This document shows positions 46,363-57,117 of a stretch of 64,000 nucleotides of DNA, piece by piece (position 1 is the first letter of the stretch; every line of letters starts with the position of its first letter). Under the pieces are notes generated by a model, which searched no databases, was not told where the DNA came from, and was given only the letters and a program-made list of their open reading frames with translations. The stretch spans positions 148,039,962 to 148,103,961 of the forward strand of contig NC_061512.1 in the NCBI RefSeq assembly GCF_022539505.1, read 5' to 3'. The position numbers were made by a program, and so were the translations under genes. The stretch is from Lolium rigidum. Taxonomy: Eukaryota; Streptophyta; Magnoliopsida; Poales; Poaceae.

Positions 46363-46510
46363 AGGACTCGAAGAATTATCTTCAAAGAGGACCCGAAGAA
46401 TTGTCCTCGGGGAGGACCCAAAGAATTGTCCTCAAAGAGGACCCAAAGAAATTTTCCTGAAGGAGGAACTCGACGAAATTTTCATCAAGGAGGAACCCAA
46501 AAAAAAAATC
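46363..46510 (+). repeat. Tandem array of 24-bp units, right half
   Basis: AGGACTCGAAGAATTATCTT and later AGGACCCGAAGAATTGTCCT units continue the array from 44560-44851 after the solo LTR. AGGAC at 46363-46367 is the duplicated target. Confidence 0.88.
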
Positions 46511-47109
46511 TTCGGGTCCATTGACTCGTCATATTGTTCCGAGCAAGAGCATCGGTGATGTACCCGATAATATAGAATAACCAATATATTCGGCTGTCTC
46601 ATCAAGCCCAAGAGAAAAATAGAAGAACCCGCAAAATGGGTCATTGCATTAGCCGAACAAGGCACTTGACAAAATATTCTCAGAGCGCCAAAATCGCGAA
46701 TAATCTCTGAATGCCGCAAAACTCTGCGAAGGTAAGACCCCGGGATCCGTCCTGTGTGGCGTGGCATCGCCAAAGACTGCACTCTGCTACTTTTTTCCAC
46801 ATCAACAGATGTGAAGAAATATCCCGGCGGACGCGCTGTGGACCCGATAACATTACTGGAATTCGGATCATGGTAAGTCCTTAAGCGGCACGTGACGAAT
46901 TACGCCAGGTCCCGAGATCATGTCCGGGGACGTGATCTTGAAGTAGGTTCTTGCGGGATTGCCACAAGAGCAGTTAACTGGCACCTGATCCGTCAGATGA
47001 ACCAGCCTCATTTACCATTATCCCTGAACAACATAAATAGCAACGGCCTGGAGTCGATAAAAAGAGGGGTTGCGCCCAGAAATATGGTTAAGTTCGTTAC
47101 TGAGTAGTA

Positions 47110-47690
47110 CAACTTGAGTCTATACCCAGGTGCAAGCACCTGCCCATAGGCTCGGGGGATACTCTTATCAAGAGCATTGCTCACCCTCTCAATAAGATAC
47201 AAGAAAGAGGAAAAATTGTGGAGTCGATTAAAAGCAAGTTGAGCCTACACCTAAGTGCAAACACTTGGCTGTAGCCTCGGGGGCTACTCCCATCAGGAGC
47301 GCTGGTCGCGCACCCGATAGAAAAATAGCTTCAACATCATCTACGACAATCAAGCTTTGTAGACTCAACTCGATTCTACGATTCGAGTGGAGCCTACTCC
47401 CATCGGGAGCCCATGGATTTCATCAAGTCCTCCAGAAATATAGTTAAGTTCTTCATCGAGTAGTACAACTTGAGTCTATGCCCAAGTGCAAGCACTTGCC
47501 CATAGAGTCGGGGGCTACTCCCATCGGGAGCGCTGCCGCGCACCCGATAGAAAATAATTTTGAGACATCATCTACGCTACACATGATGTTCGACATGGAC
47601 CTCGCCTTGTATTTCTTCGACTTCAGAGATGGTTATGCTTGGAGTCTCTACGCAAGTCTTCGACTTCCCTAGACACTCGGGGGCTACTGA
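47110..47690 (+). repeat. Repeats that each contain a polypurine-like CGGGGGCTAC
   Basis: Blocks with CAAGTGCAAGCACTTG.CC, then CTCGGGGGCTACTCCCATC and GGGAGCGCTG.CGCGCACCCG, recur near 47120, 47250, 47390, 47490 and, in part, 47660. The motif CTCGGGGGCTAC in each is the same as the one beside the 3' LTR. Confidence 0.8.
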
Positions 47691-48083
47691 CATGGGTATA
47701 CCCTTCGGGTACCCATTATTAGTATACCGGCTCGGCCCAATATGGAGAAGACCCAATATGGAGAAGGCCCAACAAGGCAACCCGAAGAAGTAGTCGACTA
47801 GGACTCTTGTAAAACCCTAGGCTGGTTGCATATATAAAGCTAGCCAGGGCACCCGAAATAGGGAGGCCAACACATAGACAACATAGCTCCGCCTATGGCG
47901 GCACCCTGTAAACATACTTATGCTCATATACTGGATTGCTAGCAGCACGTAGGGATACTCCACCGAGGGGACCCGAAGCTGGGTACGTCGTGTGCCTAAT
48001 CTCGCTCCCGGAATCTCCATCGTCGCTCTCTCCCGAAACCCAAGTCTACAATACGTAGGCATTAGCGAGGTGATCCCTCGTCA
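47688..48083 (+). repeat. 3' LTR of element C
   Basis: Partner of 41792-42177 with the same TGACATGGG..CCTCGTCA ends. It is directly preceded by ACTCGGGGGCTAC, the putative polypurine tract. Confidence 0.92.
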
Positions 48084-48285
48084 ACCGCCGCCATACCCGG
48101 GGCCACCGCCTCGGCTCCCATGTGATGCGGATGGAGCATCCCGTCGCGCGGAAGAGAAGGCGCAACAGCCGGCCGCCTCCAGGCCCTAAGGGCCAAGATC
48201 CGGCCACATCGCCACCGCCGCCGCCTCGCCTTCCGGCCGCCGACGCCGCGCACCACCACCACCACCACAGGAGAGATTGGGAGCG

Positions 48286-48598
48286 TGATACGTCTCCAAC
48301 GTATCTATAATTTCTGATGTTCCATGCTTGTTTTATGACAATACCTACATGTTTTGTTCACACTTTATGATGATTTTATGCGTTTTCCGGAACTATCCTA
48401 TTGACGAGATGCCTAAGTGCCAGTTCCTGTTTTCTGCTGTTTTTGGTTTCAGAAATCCTAGTAAGGACATATTTTCAGAGTTGTACGAAATCAAGGCCCA
48501 CGATCTTATAATTCCACGAAGCTTCCAGAACACCGAAGAGGGACCAGAGGGGAGGCCCAGGGCCAACCACACATGGTGGCAGCGTGGCCAAGAGGGGG
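48286..48598 (+). repeat. 5' LTR of element B, left part
   Basis: The first 313 bases of the LTR, ending in GGGGG (48594-48598), the sequence duplicated when element A inserted. Confidence 0.93.
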
Positions 48599-50191
48599 TG
48601 ATACGTCTCCAACGTATCGATAATTTATTATGTTCCATGCTACTTTATTGATGATACCTACATGTTTTATGCATACTTTATGTCATATTTATGCATTTTC
48701 CGGCACTAACCTATTAAAGAGATGCCGAAGAGCCGATTCTGTCGTTTTTCTGCTGTTTTTGGTTTCAGAAATCCTAGTAAGGAAATATTCTCGGAATTGG
48801 ACGAAATCAACACCCAGGATCTTATTTTTCCACGAAGCTTCCAGAACACCGGGGGAGATACGAAGTGGGGCGACGAGGCGACACCACACCAGGGCGGCGC
48901 GGCCCAGGCCCTGGCCGAGCCGGCCTGTGGTGTGCGCCCCTCGTGGTGCCCCTAAACCTACCTATTCCGCCTACTTAAGCCTTCGTCGAAAATAACTCCA
49001 GTACCGAGAGCCACGATACGGAAAACCTTCCAGAGACGTCGCCGCCTCCAATCCCATCTCGGGGGATTCAGGAGATCGCCTCCGGCACCCTGCCGGAGAG
49101 GGGAATCATCTCCCGGAGGACTCTTCACCGCCATGGTCGCCTCCGGAGTGATATGTGAGTAGTTCACCCCTGGACTATGGGTCCATAGCAGTAGCTAGAT
49201 GGTCGTCTTCTCCTAATTGTGCTATCATTGTTGGATCTTGTGAGCTGCCTAACATGATCAAGATCATCTATCTGTAATGCTACATGTTGCGTTTGTTGGG
49301 ATCTGATGAATATGGAATACTATGCTATGTTGATTATCAATCTATTATCTATGTGTTGTTTACGATCTTGCATGCTCTCCGTTGCTAGTAGAGGCTCTGG
49401 CCAATTTTTTGCTTGTAACTCCAAGAGGGAGTATTTATGCTCGATAGTGGGTTCATGTCTCCATTAAATGCGGGGAGTGACGAAACCCCTAAGGTTGTGG
49501 ATGTGTTGTTGCCACTAGGGATAAAACATCAATGCTATGTCTAAGGATATATTTGTTGATTACATTACGCACCATACTTAATGCAATTGTCTGTTGTTTG
49601 CAACTTAATACTGGAGGGGGTTCGGATGATAACCTGAAGGTGGACTTTTTAGGCATAGATGCATGCTGGATCGCGGTCTATGTACTTTGTCGTAACGCCC
49701 AATTAAATCTCACAATACTCATCATAACATGTATGTGCATGGTCATGCCCTCTTTATTTGTCAATTGCCCAACTGTAATTTGTTCACCCAACATGCTTAT
49801 TCTTATGGGAGAGACACCTCTAGTGAACTGTGGACCCCGGTCTATTCTTTTACATCGAAAACAATCTACTGCAATACTCGATCTACTGTTTTCTGCAAAC
49901 AATCATCATCCACACTATACATCTAATCCTTTGTTACAGCAAGCCGGTGAGATTGACAACCTCATTGTTACGTTGGAACAAAGTACTTTGGTTGTGTTGT
50001 GCAGGTTCCACGTTGGCGCCGGAATCCCTGGTGTTGCGCCGCACTACACTCCGCCGCCATCAACCTTCAACGTGCTTCTTGGCTCCTACTGGTTCGATAA
50101 ACCTTGGTTTCTTACTGAGGGAAAACTTGCTGCTGTACGCATCACACCTTCCTCTTGGGGTTCCCAAGGGACGCGTGCTGTACGCGTATCA
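48599..50191 (+). repeat. 5' LTR of element A
   Basis: Ends TGATACGTCTCC..GTATCA. It shares about its first 250 bp with the LTR of element B (TTTCAGAAATCCTAGTAAGG and flanks), after which the two families differ. Confidence 0.95.
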
Positions 50192-50202
50192 AGACTGTTT
50201 TC

Positions 50203-50220
50203 TGGCGCCGTTGCCGGGGA
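50203..50220 (+). other. Primer-binding site of element A
   Basis: TGGCGCCGTTGCCGGGGA, complementary to the 3' end of tRNA-Asp, 11 nt after the LTR end. Same sequence and spacing as in elements B and E. Confidence 0.85.
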
Positions 50221-50457
50221 GATCAAGACGCGCTGCAAGGGGAGTCTCCACTTCCAATCTCTTTACTTTGTTTTTGTCTTGCTTTATTTTATTTACTACT
50301 TTGTTTGCTGCATTATATCAAAACACAAAAAAATTAGTTGCTAGTTTTACTTTATTTACTGTCTTGTTTGCATTCTCCATATTAGAAACACAAAAAAATT
50401 AGTTACTTGCATTTACTTTACTTATTTCATCATGTTTCCTCCTAATTTTACTTTAAA

Positions 50458-50460
<3 letters not shown>

Positions 50461-50492
<32 letters not shown>
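50461..50492. repeat. (TA)n microsatellite in element A
   Basis: About 16 TA units. Replication slippage makes it a likely length polymorphism. Confidence 0.95.
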
Positions 50493-50494
<2 letters not shown>

Positions 50495-50671
50495 AGATGG
50501 GTCTATAATTGGAAGAGATAATATAGAAGCATTTTTCACCCATGTTAGCATGGATGAAGATTTTGAAGATATACCATTATTAAAAGCTGCTCCTACTTAT
50601 GAAAGTGCCTCTACCTGTTTAGTACACATGTTGGAAACTAGATTTATTAGTCTCAACCCCATGTACAACAC

Positions 50672-51022
50672 ATGTTTCTTACACTTTCTGATATGGAGAG
50701 GGGAGAAAAGAGAGATTTTGTTTTAAAAGTCCTTGATAGGGAATTTAAAGATATAGCTAGAGAAGCTAGAAAAGTTTTCATTAAGCATAAGAGGCTTGGT
50801 ATGTTCACCGATTTTAAAAGAACACTTGAAAATATGGACATGGATAGAATAAGGTATACTAATAATGTTAATGATGGTGGGGAGATTAAAGCACCAATAC
50901 CTTGCAAGCTCCTAGGAATACATGAAGCGCTAGATGATAATTATGCTTGGCTTGTCCCTGAAAATTTGTTTGATGAGAATAGAAAGCTTAAGACTAATGA
51001 AAAGGGAGCCTCTGAAACTTAG
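50672..51022 (+). CDS. Small ORF of element A, function unknown
   Basis: 116 codons: FLTLSDMERGEKRDFVLKVL then DREFKDIAREARKVFIKHKR and a PIPCKLLGIHEALDDNYAWL stretch. Basic and helical in character, with no known catalytic motif. An open stretch upstream (50515-50670) reads DNIEAFFTHVSMDEDFEDIP in a compatible frame up to a break, so the frame may once have been longer. It may be a relic of a gag-side protein. Function not assigned. Confidence 0.4.
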   Translation: MFLTLSDMERGEKRDFVLKVLDREFKDIAREARKVFIKHKRLGMFTDFKRTLENMDMDRIRYTNNVNDGGEIKAPIPCKLLGIHEALDDNYAWLVPENLFDENRKLKTNEKGASET

Positions 51023-51159
51023 AAAATACAATGCATGGTTGAGAAAACTCCAAACCCCGCTGTTGATGCATCATCTCTTGATAATACTTGATACACACTT
51101 TCTGCGCCTAGCTGAAAGGCGTTAAAGAAAAGCGCTTATGGGAGACAACCCATGGTTTT

Positions 51160-53684
51160 ACTACTGCACCTTTGTTTTATATTTGAGTCTTGGAAGTTGT
51201 TAATACTGTAGCAACCTCTCCTTATCTTAGTTTTGTTGAATTGTTGTGCCAAGTAAAGTCTTTGATAGTAAGGTTCATACTAGATTTGGATTACTGCGCG
51301 GAAACAGATTTCTTGCTGTCACGAATCTCGGCAGAATTCTCTGTAGGTAACTCAGAAAATTCTGAAAATTTACGTGAGTGGTCCTCAGATATGGACGCAA
51401 CTTTCATTCAATTTTAGAATTTTCATTTGAGCAAGTCTGGTGCCTCTTAGAAATTCGTCTTTACGACCTGTTCTGTTTTGACAGATTCTGCCTTTTATTT
51501 CGCATTGCCTGTTTTGCTATGCTTGATGGATTTTTCTATTCCATTAACTTTCAGTAGCTTTGTGCAATGTCCAGAAGTGTTAAGAATGATTATGTCACCT
51601 CTGAACATGTGAATTTTGATTATGCACTAACCCTCTAATGAGTTGTTTTAAGTTTGGTGTGGAGGAAGTTTTCAAGGATCAAGAGAGGAGGATGATACAA
51701 TATGATCAAGGAGAGTGAAAGCTCTAAGCTTGGGGATGCCCCGGTGGTTCACCCCTGCATATTTCAAGAAGACTCAAGCGTCTAAGCTTGGGGATGCCCA
51801 AGGCATCCCCTTCTTCATTGACAACATTATCAGGTTCCTCTAGTGAAACTAAATTTTTATTCTGTCACATCTTATGTACTTTGCTTGGAGCATCTGTATG
51901 TTTTTGTTTTTGTTTTGTTTGAATAAAGTTGGATCCTAGCATTCATTGTGTGGGAGATAGACACGCTCCGCTGTTGCATATGGACAAATATGTCCTTAGG
52001 CTTTACTCATAATGTTCATGGCGAAGGTTGAAACTGCTTCGTTAAATTGTTATATGGTTGGAAACGGGAAATGCTGCATGTGGTAATTGGTAAAATGTCT
52101 TGGATAATGTGATACTTGGCAATTGTTGTGCTCATGTTTAAGCTCTTGCATCATATACTTTGCACCTATTAGTGAAGAAATACATAAGAGCTTGCTAAAA
52201 TTTGGTTTGCATAATTGGTCTCTCTAAGGTCTAGATAATTTCTAGTAAGGGTCGAACAACAAGGAAGACGGTGTAGAGTCTTATAATGCTTGCAATATGT
52301 TTTTATGTGAGTTTTGCTGTACCGGTTCATACTTGTGTTTGTTTCAAATAGCCTTGCTAGCCTAAGCCTTGTACTGAGAGGGAATACTTCTCGTGCATCC
52401 AAATCCTTGAGCCAAACACTATGCCATTTGTGTCCACCATACCTACCTACTACATGGTATTTCTCCGCCATTCCAAAGTAAATTGCTTGAGTGCTACCTT
52501 TAAATTTCTATCCTTTATCTTTGCAATATATAGCTCATGGGACAGATAGCCTAAAAACTATTGTGGTATTGAATATGTACTTATGTATCTTATTTCTTAT
52601 TAAGTGGCTTGTTGAGCGATAACCATGTTCCTGGGGACACCATCAACACTTTGTTGAATATCATGTGAGTTGCTATGCATGTTCGTCTTGTCTGAAGTAA
52701 GGGCGATTTACCATGACTTGAATGGTTTGAGTATGCATATTGTTAGAGAAGAACATTGGGCCGCTAACTAAAGCCATGATCCATGGTGGAAGTTTCAGTT
52801 TTGGACAACAATCCTCAATCTCTTATGAGAATATTAATTGTTGCTAAATGCTTAAGCATTAAAGAGGAGTCCATTATCTGTTGTCTATGTTGTCCCGGTA
52901 TGGATGTCTAAGTTGAGAATAATCAAAAGCGAGAAATCCAATGCGAGCTTTCTCCTTAGACCTTTGTACAGGCGGCATAGAGGTACCCCTCTGTGATACT
53001 TGGTTAAAACATATGTATTGTGATGATAATCCAGGTAATCCGAGCTAATTACGACAAGGTGCGGGCACTATTGGTATACTATGCATGAGGCTTGCAACTT
53101 GTAGGATATAATTTACATAACACATAAGCTTTATTACTACCGTTGACAAAATTGTTTCTTGTTTTCAAAACCAAAGCTCTAGCACAAATATAGCAATCAA
53201 TGCTTCCCTCTGCGAAGGGCCATTCTTCTACTTTTATGTTGAGTCAGTTCACCTATTTCCTCCCATCTCAAGAAGCAAACACTTGTGTGAACTGTGCATT
53301 GATTCCTACATACTTGCATATTGCACTTGTTATATTACTTTACATTGACAATATCCATGAGATATACATGTTATAAGTTGAAAGCAACCGCTGAAACTTA
53401 ATCTTCCTTTGTGTTGCTTCAATACCTCTACTTTGAATTTATTGCTTTATGAGTTAACTCTTATGCAAGACTTATTGATGCTTGTCTTGAAAGTACTATT
53501 CATGAAAAGTCTTTGCTATATGATTCAATTGTTTACTCATTGTATTTACCATTGCTTCGAATCTCTGCATTCATTACATGTGCTTACAATAGTATGATCA
53601 AGATTATGATGGCATGTCACTTCAAAAATTATCTTTGTTATCGTTTACCTACTCGGGACGAGTAGGAACTAAGCTTGGGGATGT
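51160..53684 (+). other. Non-coding 3' interior shared by elements A and B
   Basis: This segment matches 57355-59870 of element B over nearly its whole length, including CTAAGCTTGGGGATGCCC, GAAGACTCAAGC and TGTTGTCCCGGTATGGATG. No convincing frame. The LTRs and 5' interiors of A and B differ much more, so the elements share this module. Confidence 0.85.
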
Positions 53685-55272
53685 TGATACGTCTCCAACG
53701 TATCGATAATTTCTTATGTTCCATGCTACTTTATTGATGATACCTACATGTTTTATGCATACTTTATGTCATATTTATGCATTTTCCGGCACTAACCTAT
53801 TAATGAGATGACGAAGAGCTAGTTGCTGTTTTCTGCTGTTTTTGGTTTCAGAAATCCTAGTAAGGAAATATTCTCGGAATTGGACGAAATCGACGCCCAG
53901 GATATTATTTTTCCACGAAGCTTCCAGAACACCGGGGGAGATACGAAATGGGGCGACGAGGCGACGCCACACCAGGGCGGCGCGGCCCAGGCCCTGGCCA
54001 CGCCGGCCTGTGGTGTGGGCCCCTCGTGGCGCCCCTAAACCTACCTCTTCCGCCTACTTAAGCCTTCGTCGATAATAACTCTAGTACCGAGAGCCACGAT
54101 ACGGAAAACCTTCCAGAGACGCCGCTGCCGCCAATCCCATCTCGGGGGATTCAGGAGATCGCCTCCGGCACCCTGCCGGAGAGGGGAATCATCTCCCGGA
54201 GGACTCTTCACCGCCATGGTCGCCTCCGGAGTGATGTGTGAGTAGTTCACCCCTGGACTATGGGTCCATAGCAGTAGCTAGATGGTCGTCTTCTCCTAAT
54301 TGTGCTATCATTGTTGGATCTTGTGAGCTGCCTAACATGATCAAGATCATCTATCTGTAATGCTACATGTTGCGTTTGTTGGGATCTCGATGAATATGGA
54401 ATACTATGCTATGTTGATTATCAATCTATTATCTATGTGTTGTTTATGATCTTGCATGCTCTCCGTTGCTAGTAGAGGCTCGGCCAAGTTTTTGCTTGTA
54501 ACTCCAAGAGGGAGTATTTATGCTCGATAGTGGGTTCATGTCTCCATTAAATCCGGGAGTGACAGAAACCCCTAAGGTTGTGGATGTGCTGTTGCCACTA
54601 GGGATAAAACATCAATGCTATGTCTAAGGATATATTTGTTGATTACATTACGCACCATACTTAATGCAATTTTCTGTTGTTTGCAACTTAATACTGGAGG
54701 GGGTTCGGATGATAACCTGAAGGTGGACTTTTTAGGCATAGATGCATGCTGGATCGCGGTCTATGTACTTTGTCGTAATGCCCAATTAAATCTCACAATA
54801 CTCATCATAACATGTATGTGCATGGTCATGCCCTCTTTATTTGTCAATTGCCCAACTGTAATTTGTTCACCCAACATGCTTATTCTTATTGGAGAGACAC
54901 CTAGTGAACTGTGGACCCCGGTCCATTCTTTTACATCGAAAACAATCTTCTGCAATACTCGTTCTACTGTTTTCTGCAAACAATCATCATCCACACTATA
55001 CATCTAATTCTTTGTTACAGCAAGCCGGTGAGATTGACAACCTCACTGTTACGTTGGGACAAAGTACTTTGGTTGTGTTAAGCAGGTTCCACGTTGGCGC
55101 CGGAATCCCTGGTGTTGCGCCGCACTACACTCCGCTGCCATCAACCATCAACGTGCTTCTTGGCTCCTAGTGGTTCGATAAACCTTGGTTTCTTACTGAG
55201 GGAAAACTTGCTGCTGTACGCATCACACCTTCCTCTTGGGGTTCCCAACGGATGCGTGATGTACGCGTATCA
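53685..55272 (+). repeat. 3' LTR of element A
   Basis: Partner of 48599-50191, same ends, five bases shorter overall. Confidence 0.95.
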
Positions 55273-55277
55273 GGGGG

Positions 55278-56396
55278 CCACGCCCCCCTGTTGTGTGGAG
55301 CCACCAGACCCCCTCCGACTCCGACTCTTCGCCTATTTAAGCCTTCCTGACCTAAAACATCGAGAGGAATAAGCCACGGTACGAGAAACCTTCCAGAGCC
55401 GCCGACATCGCGAAGCCAAGACCTGGGGGGACAGAAGTCTCTGTTCCGGCACACCGCCGGGACGGGGAAGTGCCCCCGGAAGGCATCTCCATCGACACCA
55501 CCGCCATCTTCATCACCGCTGCAGCTTCCCATGATGAGGAGGGAGTAGTTCTCCCCCGAGGCTGAGGGCTCTACCGTAGCTATGTGGTTCATCTCTCTCT
55601 TTGTTATCTAGTTGAATATCATCTATGTGTTACTCTGGTGATGTTATTAAAGTAGTCTATTCCTCCTCCATGATGTAATGTTGACAGTGTGTGCATCATG
55701 TAGTACTTGGTATAAGCTATGATTGTGATCTCTTGTAGATTATGAAGTTAACTATTACTATGATAGTATTGATGTGATCTATTCCCCCTTTCATAGCTGA
55801 TGTTGACAATGTGCATGCTATGTTAGTACTCGGTATAATTGCGTTGGTCTATCATGCACTCTAAGGTTACTTAAATATGAACATCGAATGTTGTGGAGCT
55901 TGTTAACTCCGGCATTGAGGTGCTCTTGTAGCCCTACACAATGATTGGTGTTTGTTATCCAACAAGAGAGTGTAGAGTAGTTTCAGTTATGTGATCAATG
56001 TTGAGAGTGTCCACTAGTGAAAGTATGATCCCTAGGCCTTGTTTCCAAGCATCGAATCTCCATTTATTTATTGTTCTGTTGCATGTTTACTCGCTGTCAT
56101 ATTTTATTCAGATTGCTATTACCACTCGTATTCATTCATACCACTTGTATTTCACTATCTCTTCGCCGAACTAGTGCACCTATACATCTGACAAGTGTAT
56201 TAGGTGTGTTGGCGACATAAGAGACTTCTTGTATCGTGATTGCAGGGTTGCTTGAGAGGGATATCTTTGACCTCTTCCTCCCTGAGTTCGATAAACCTTG
56301 GGTGATCCACTTAAGGGAAAATTGCTGCTGTTCTACAAACCTCTGCTCTTGGAGGCCCACCACTGTCTACAGAAAAAGAAGCGTGCGTAGACATCA
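55278..56396 (+). repeat. 5' LTR of element B, right part
   Basis: Continuation of the LTR piece 48286-48598 after element A. It ends GTAGACATCA, 11 bases before the primer site. Confidence 0.93.
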
Positions 56397-56601
56397 AGCT
56401 ATTTTTCTGGCGCCGTTGCCGGGGAGGAAAGGTAAAAGGCACTCACACTCCGGATCCTGGCAACTAAGCTATTTCCTGGGTAAGTGCTCGAAGCTATTTC
56501 CTTTAGATCCTGCAATTGCATCTTTTTGTTTCTTGTTAAACACTAGTTAGGCATAATGGAAAGCAACTATGAGCTTTTTAATCTATTTCCTGAGTTAAGA
56601 C

Positions 56602-57117
56602 GTGGATTGTTTGCTGCGAAAATTAAAAAAATCTATGGAATCTTATTTGCATGCTAGTAGCAATGATATTGGTATGAACGCTTTGAACACCATTGTTGCT
56701 AATGATATGGAAAATTCTAAGCTTGGGGAAGCTGGTTTTGATGAGCATGATATTTTTAGTCCCCCAAGCATTGAGGAGAAAATTTTCTTTGATGATACTT
56801 TGCCTCCTATTTATGATGATTATAATGATAGTGGTATTTTGGTGCCGCCTACTATGGAAGATAAATTTGATTATGATTACAATATGCCTCCTATATTTGA
56901 TGATAGCTACTTTGTTGAATTTTCTCCCACTACAATTAATAAGAATGACTATGCTTATGTGGAGAGTGATAATTTTATGCATGAGACTCATGATAAGAAT
57001 GTTTCATTTGATAGTTATATTGTTGAGTTTGTTCATGATGCTACTGAAAATCTTTATGAGAGAGGAAAAAATGGTTGTAGAATTTTCATGTTACTAAAAC
57101 ACCTCTCTATATGCTGA
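56602..57117 (+). CDS. Acidic ORF of element B, function unknown
   Basis: 171 codons, rich in Asp, Glu, Asn, Tyr and Phe, with repeated PPI[FY]DD-like motifs (LPPIYDDYND, MPPIFDDSYF) and SPPSIEEKIFFDD. No zinc knuckle, protease or polymerase motif. It sits where gag would be and may be a relic of a gag-like leader protein or simply a retained frame. An earlier in-frame start is possible since the element's leader begins at 56426. I do not assign a function. Confidence 0.45.
   Translation: MDCLLRKLKKSMESYLHASSNDIGMNALNTIVANDMENSKLGEAGFDEHDIFSPPSIEEKIFFDDTLPPIYDDYNDSGILVPPTMEDKFDYDYNMPPIFDDSYFVEFSPTTINKNDYAYVESDNFMHETHDKNVSFDSYIVEFVHDATENLYERGKNGCRIFMLLKHLSIC

Larger units (their letters stand above)
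41792..48083 (+). mobile_element. Non-autonomous LTR element C, repeat-rich
   Basis: LTRs of 386 and 396 bp (41792-42177, 47688-48083) start TGACATGGG and end CCCTCGTCA. Target copies ACTGC (41787-41791) and ACCGC (48084-48088) differ at one base. A primer-site-like TTGACGCCGACCGTGGGG follows the left LTR, and ACTCGGGGGCTAC precedes the right one as polypurine tract. No gag or pol is seen. The interior is made of several arrays of short tandem repeats, a gap of 100 N and a solo LTR of another family. It is likely a non-autonomous derivative mobilised in trans. Confidence 0.88.
48599..55272 (+). mobile_element. Non-autonomous LTR element A, nested in element B
   Basis: LTRs at 48599-50191 (1593 bp) and 53685-55272 (1588 bp) start TGATACGTCTCCAACG and end TACGCGTATCA. 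The target duplication is GGGGG (48594-48598, 55273-55277). Primer site TGGCGCCGTTGCCGGGGA at 50203-50220 and polypurine tract AAGCTTGGGGATGT ending at 53684. The interior of about 3.5 kb has a short frame and no pol genes. The two LTRs differ only at scattered sites by eye, so A is among the youngest insertions in the window. Confidence 0.96.

Noticed and set aside
49532..50344. 270-codon plus-strand frame and its near copy at 54615-55007
   Set aside because: Lies within the two LTRs of element A, has no domain, and is broken in the second LTR.
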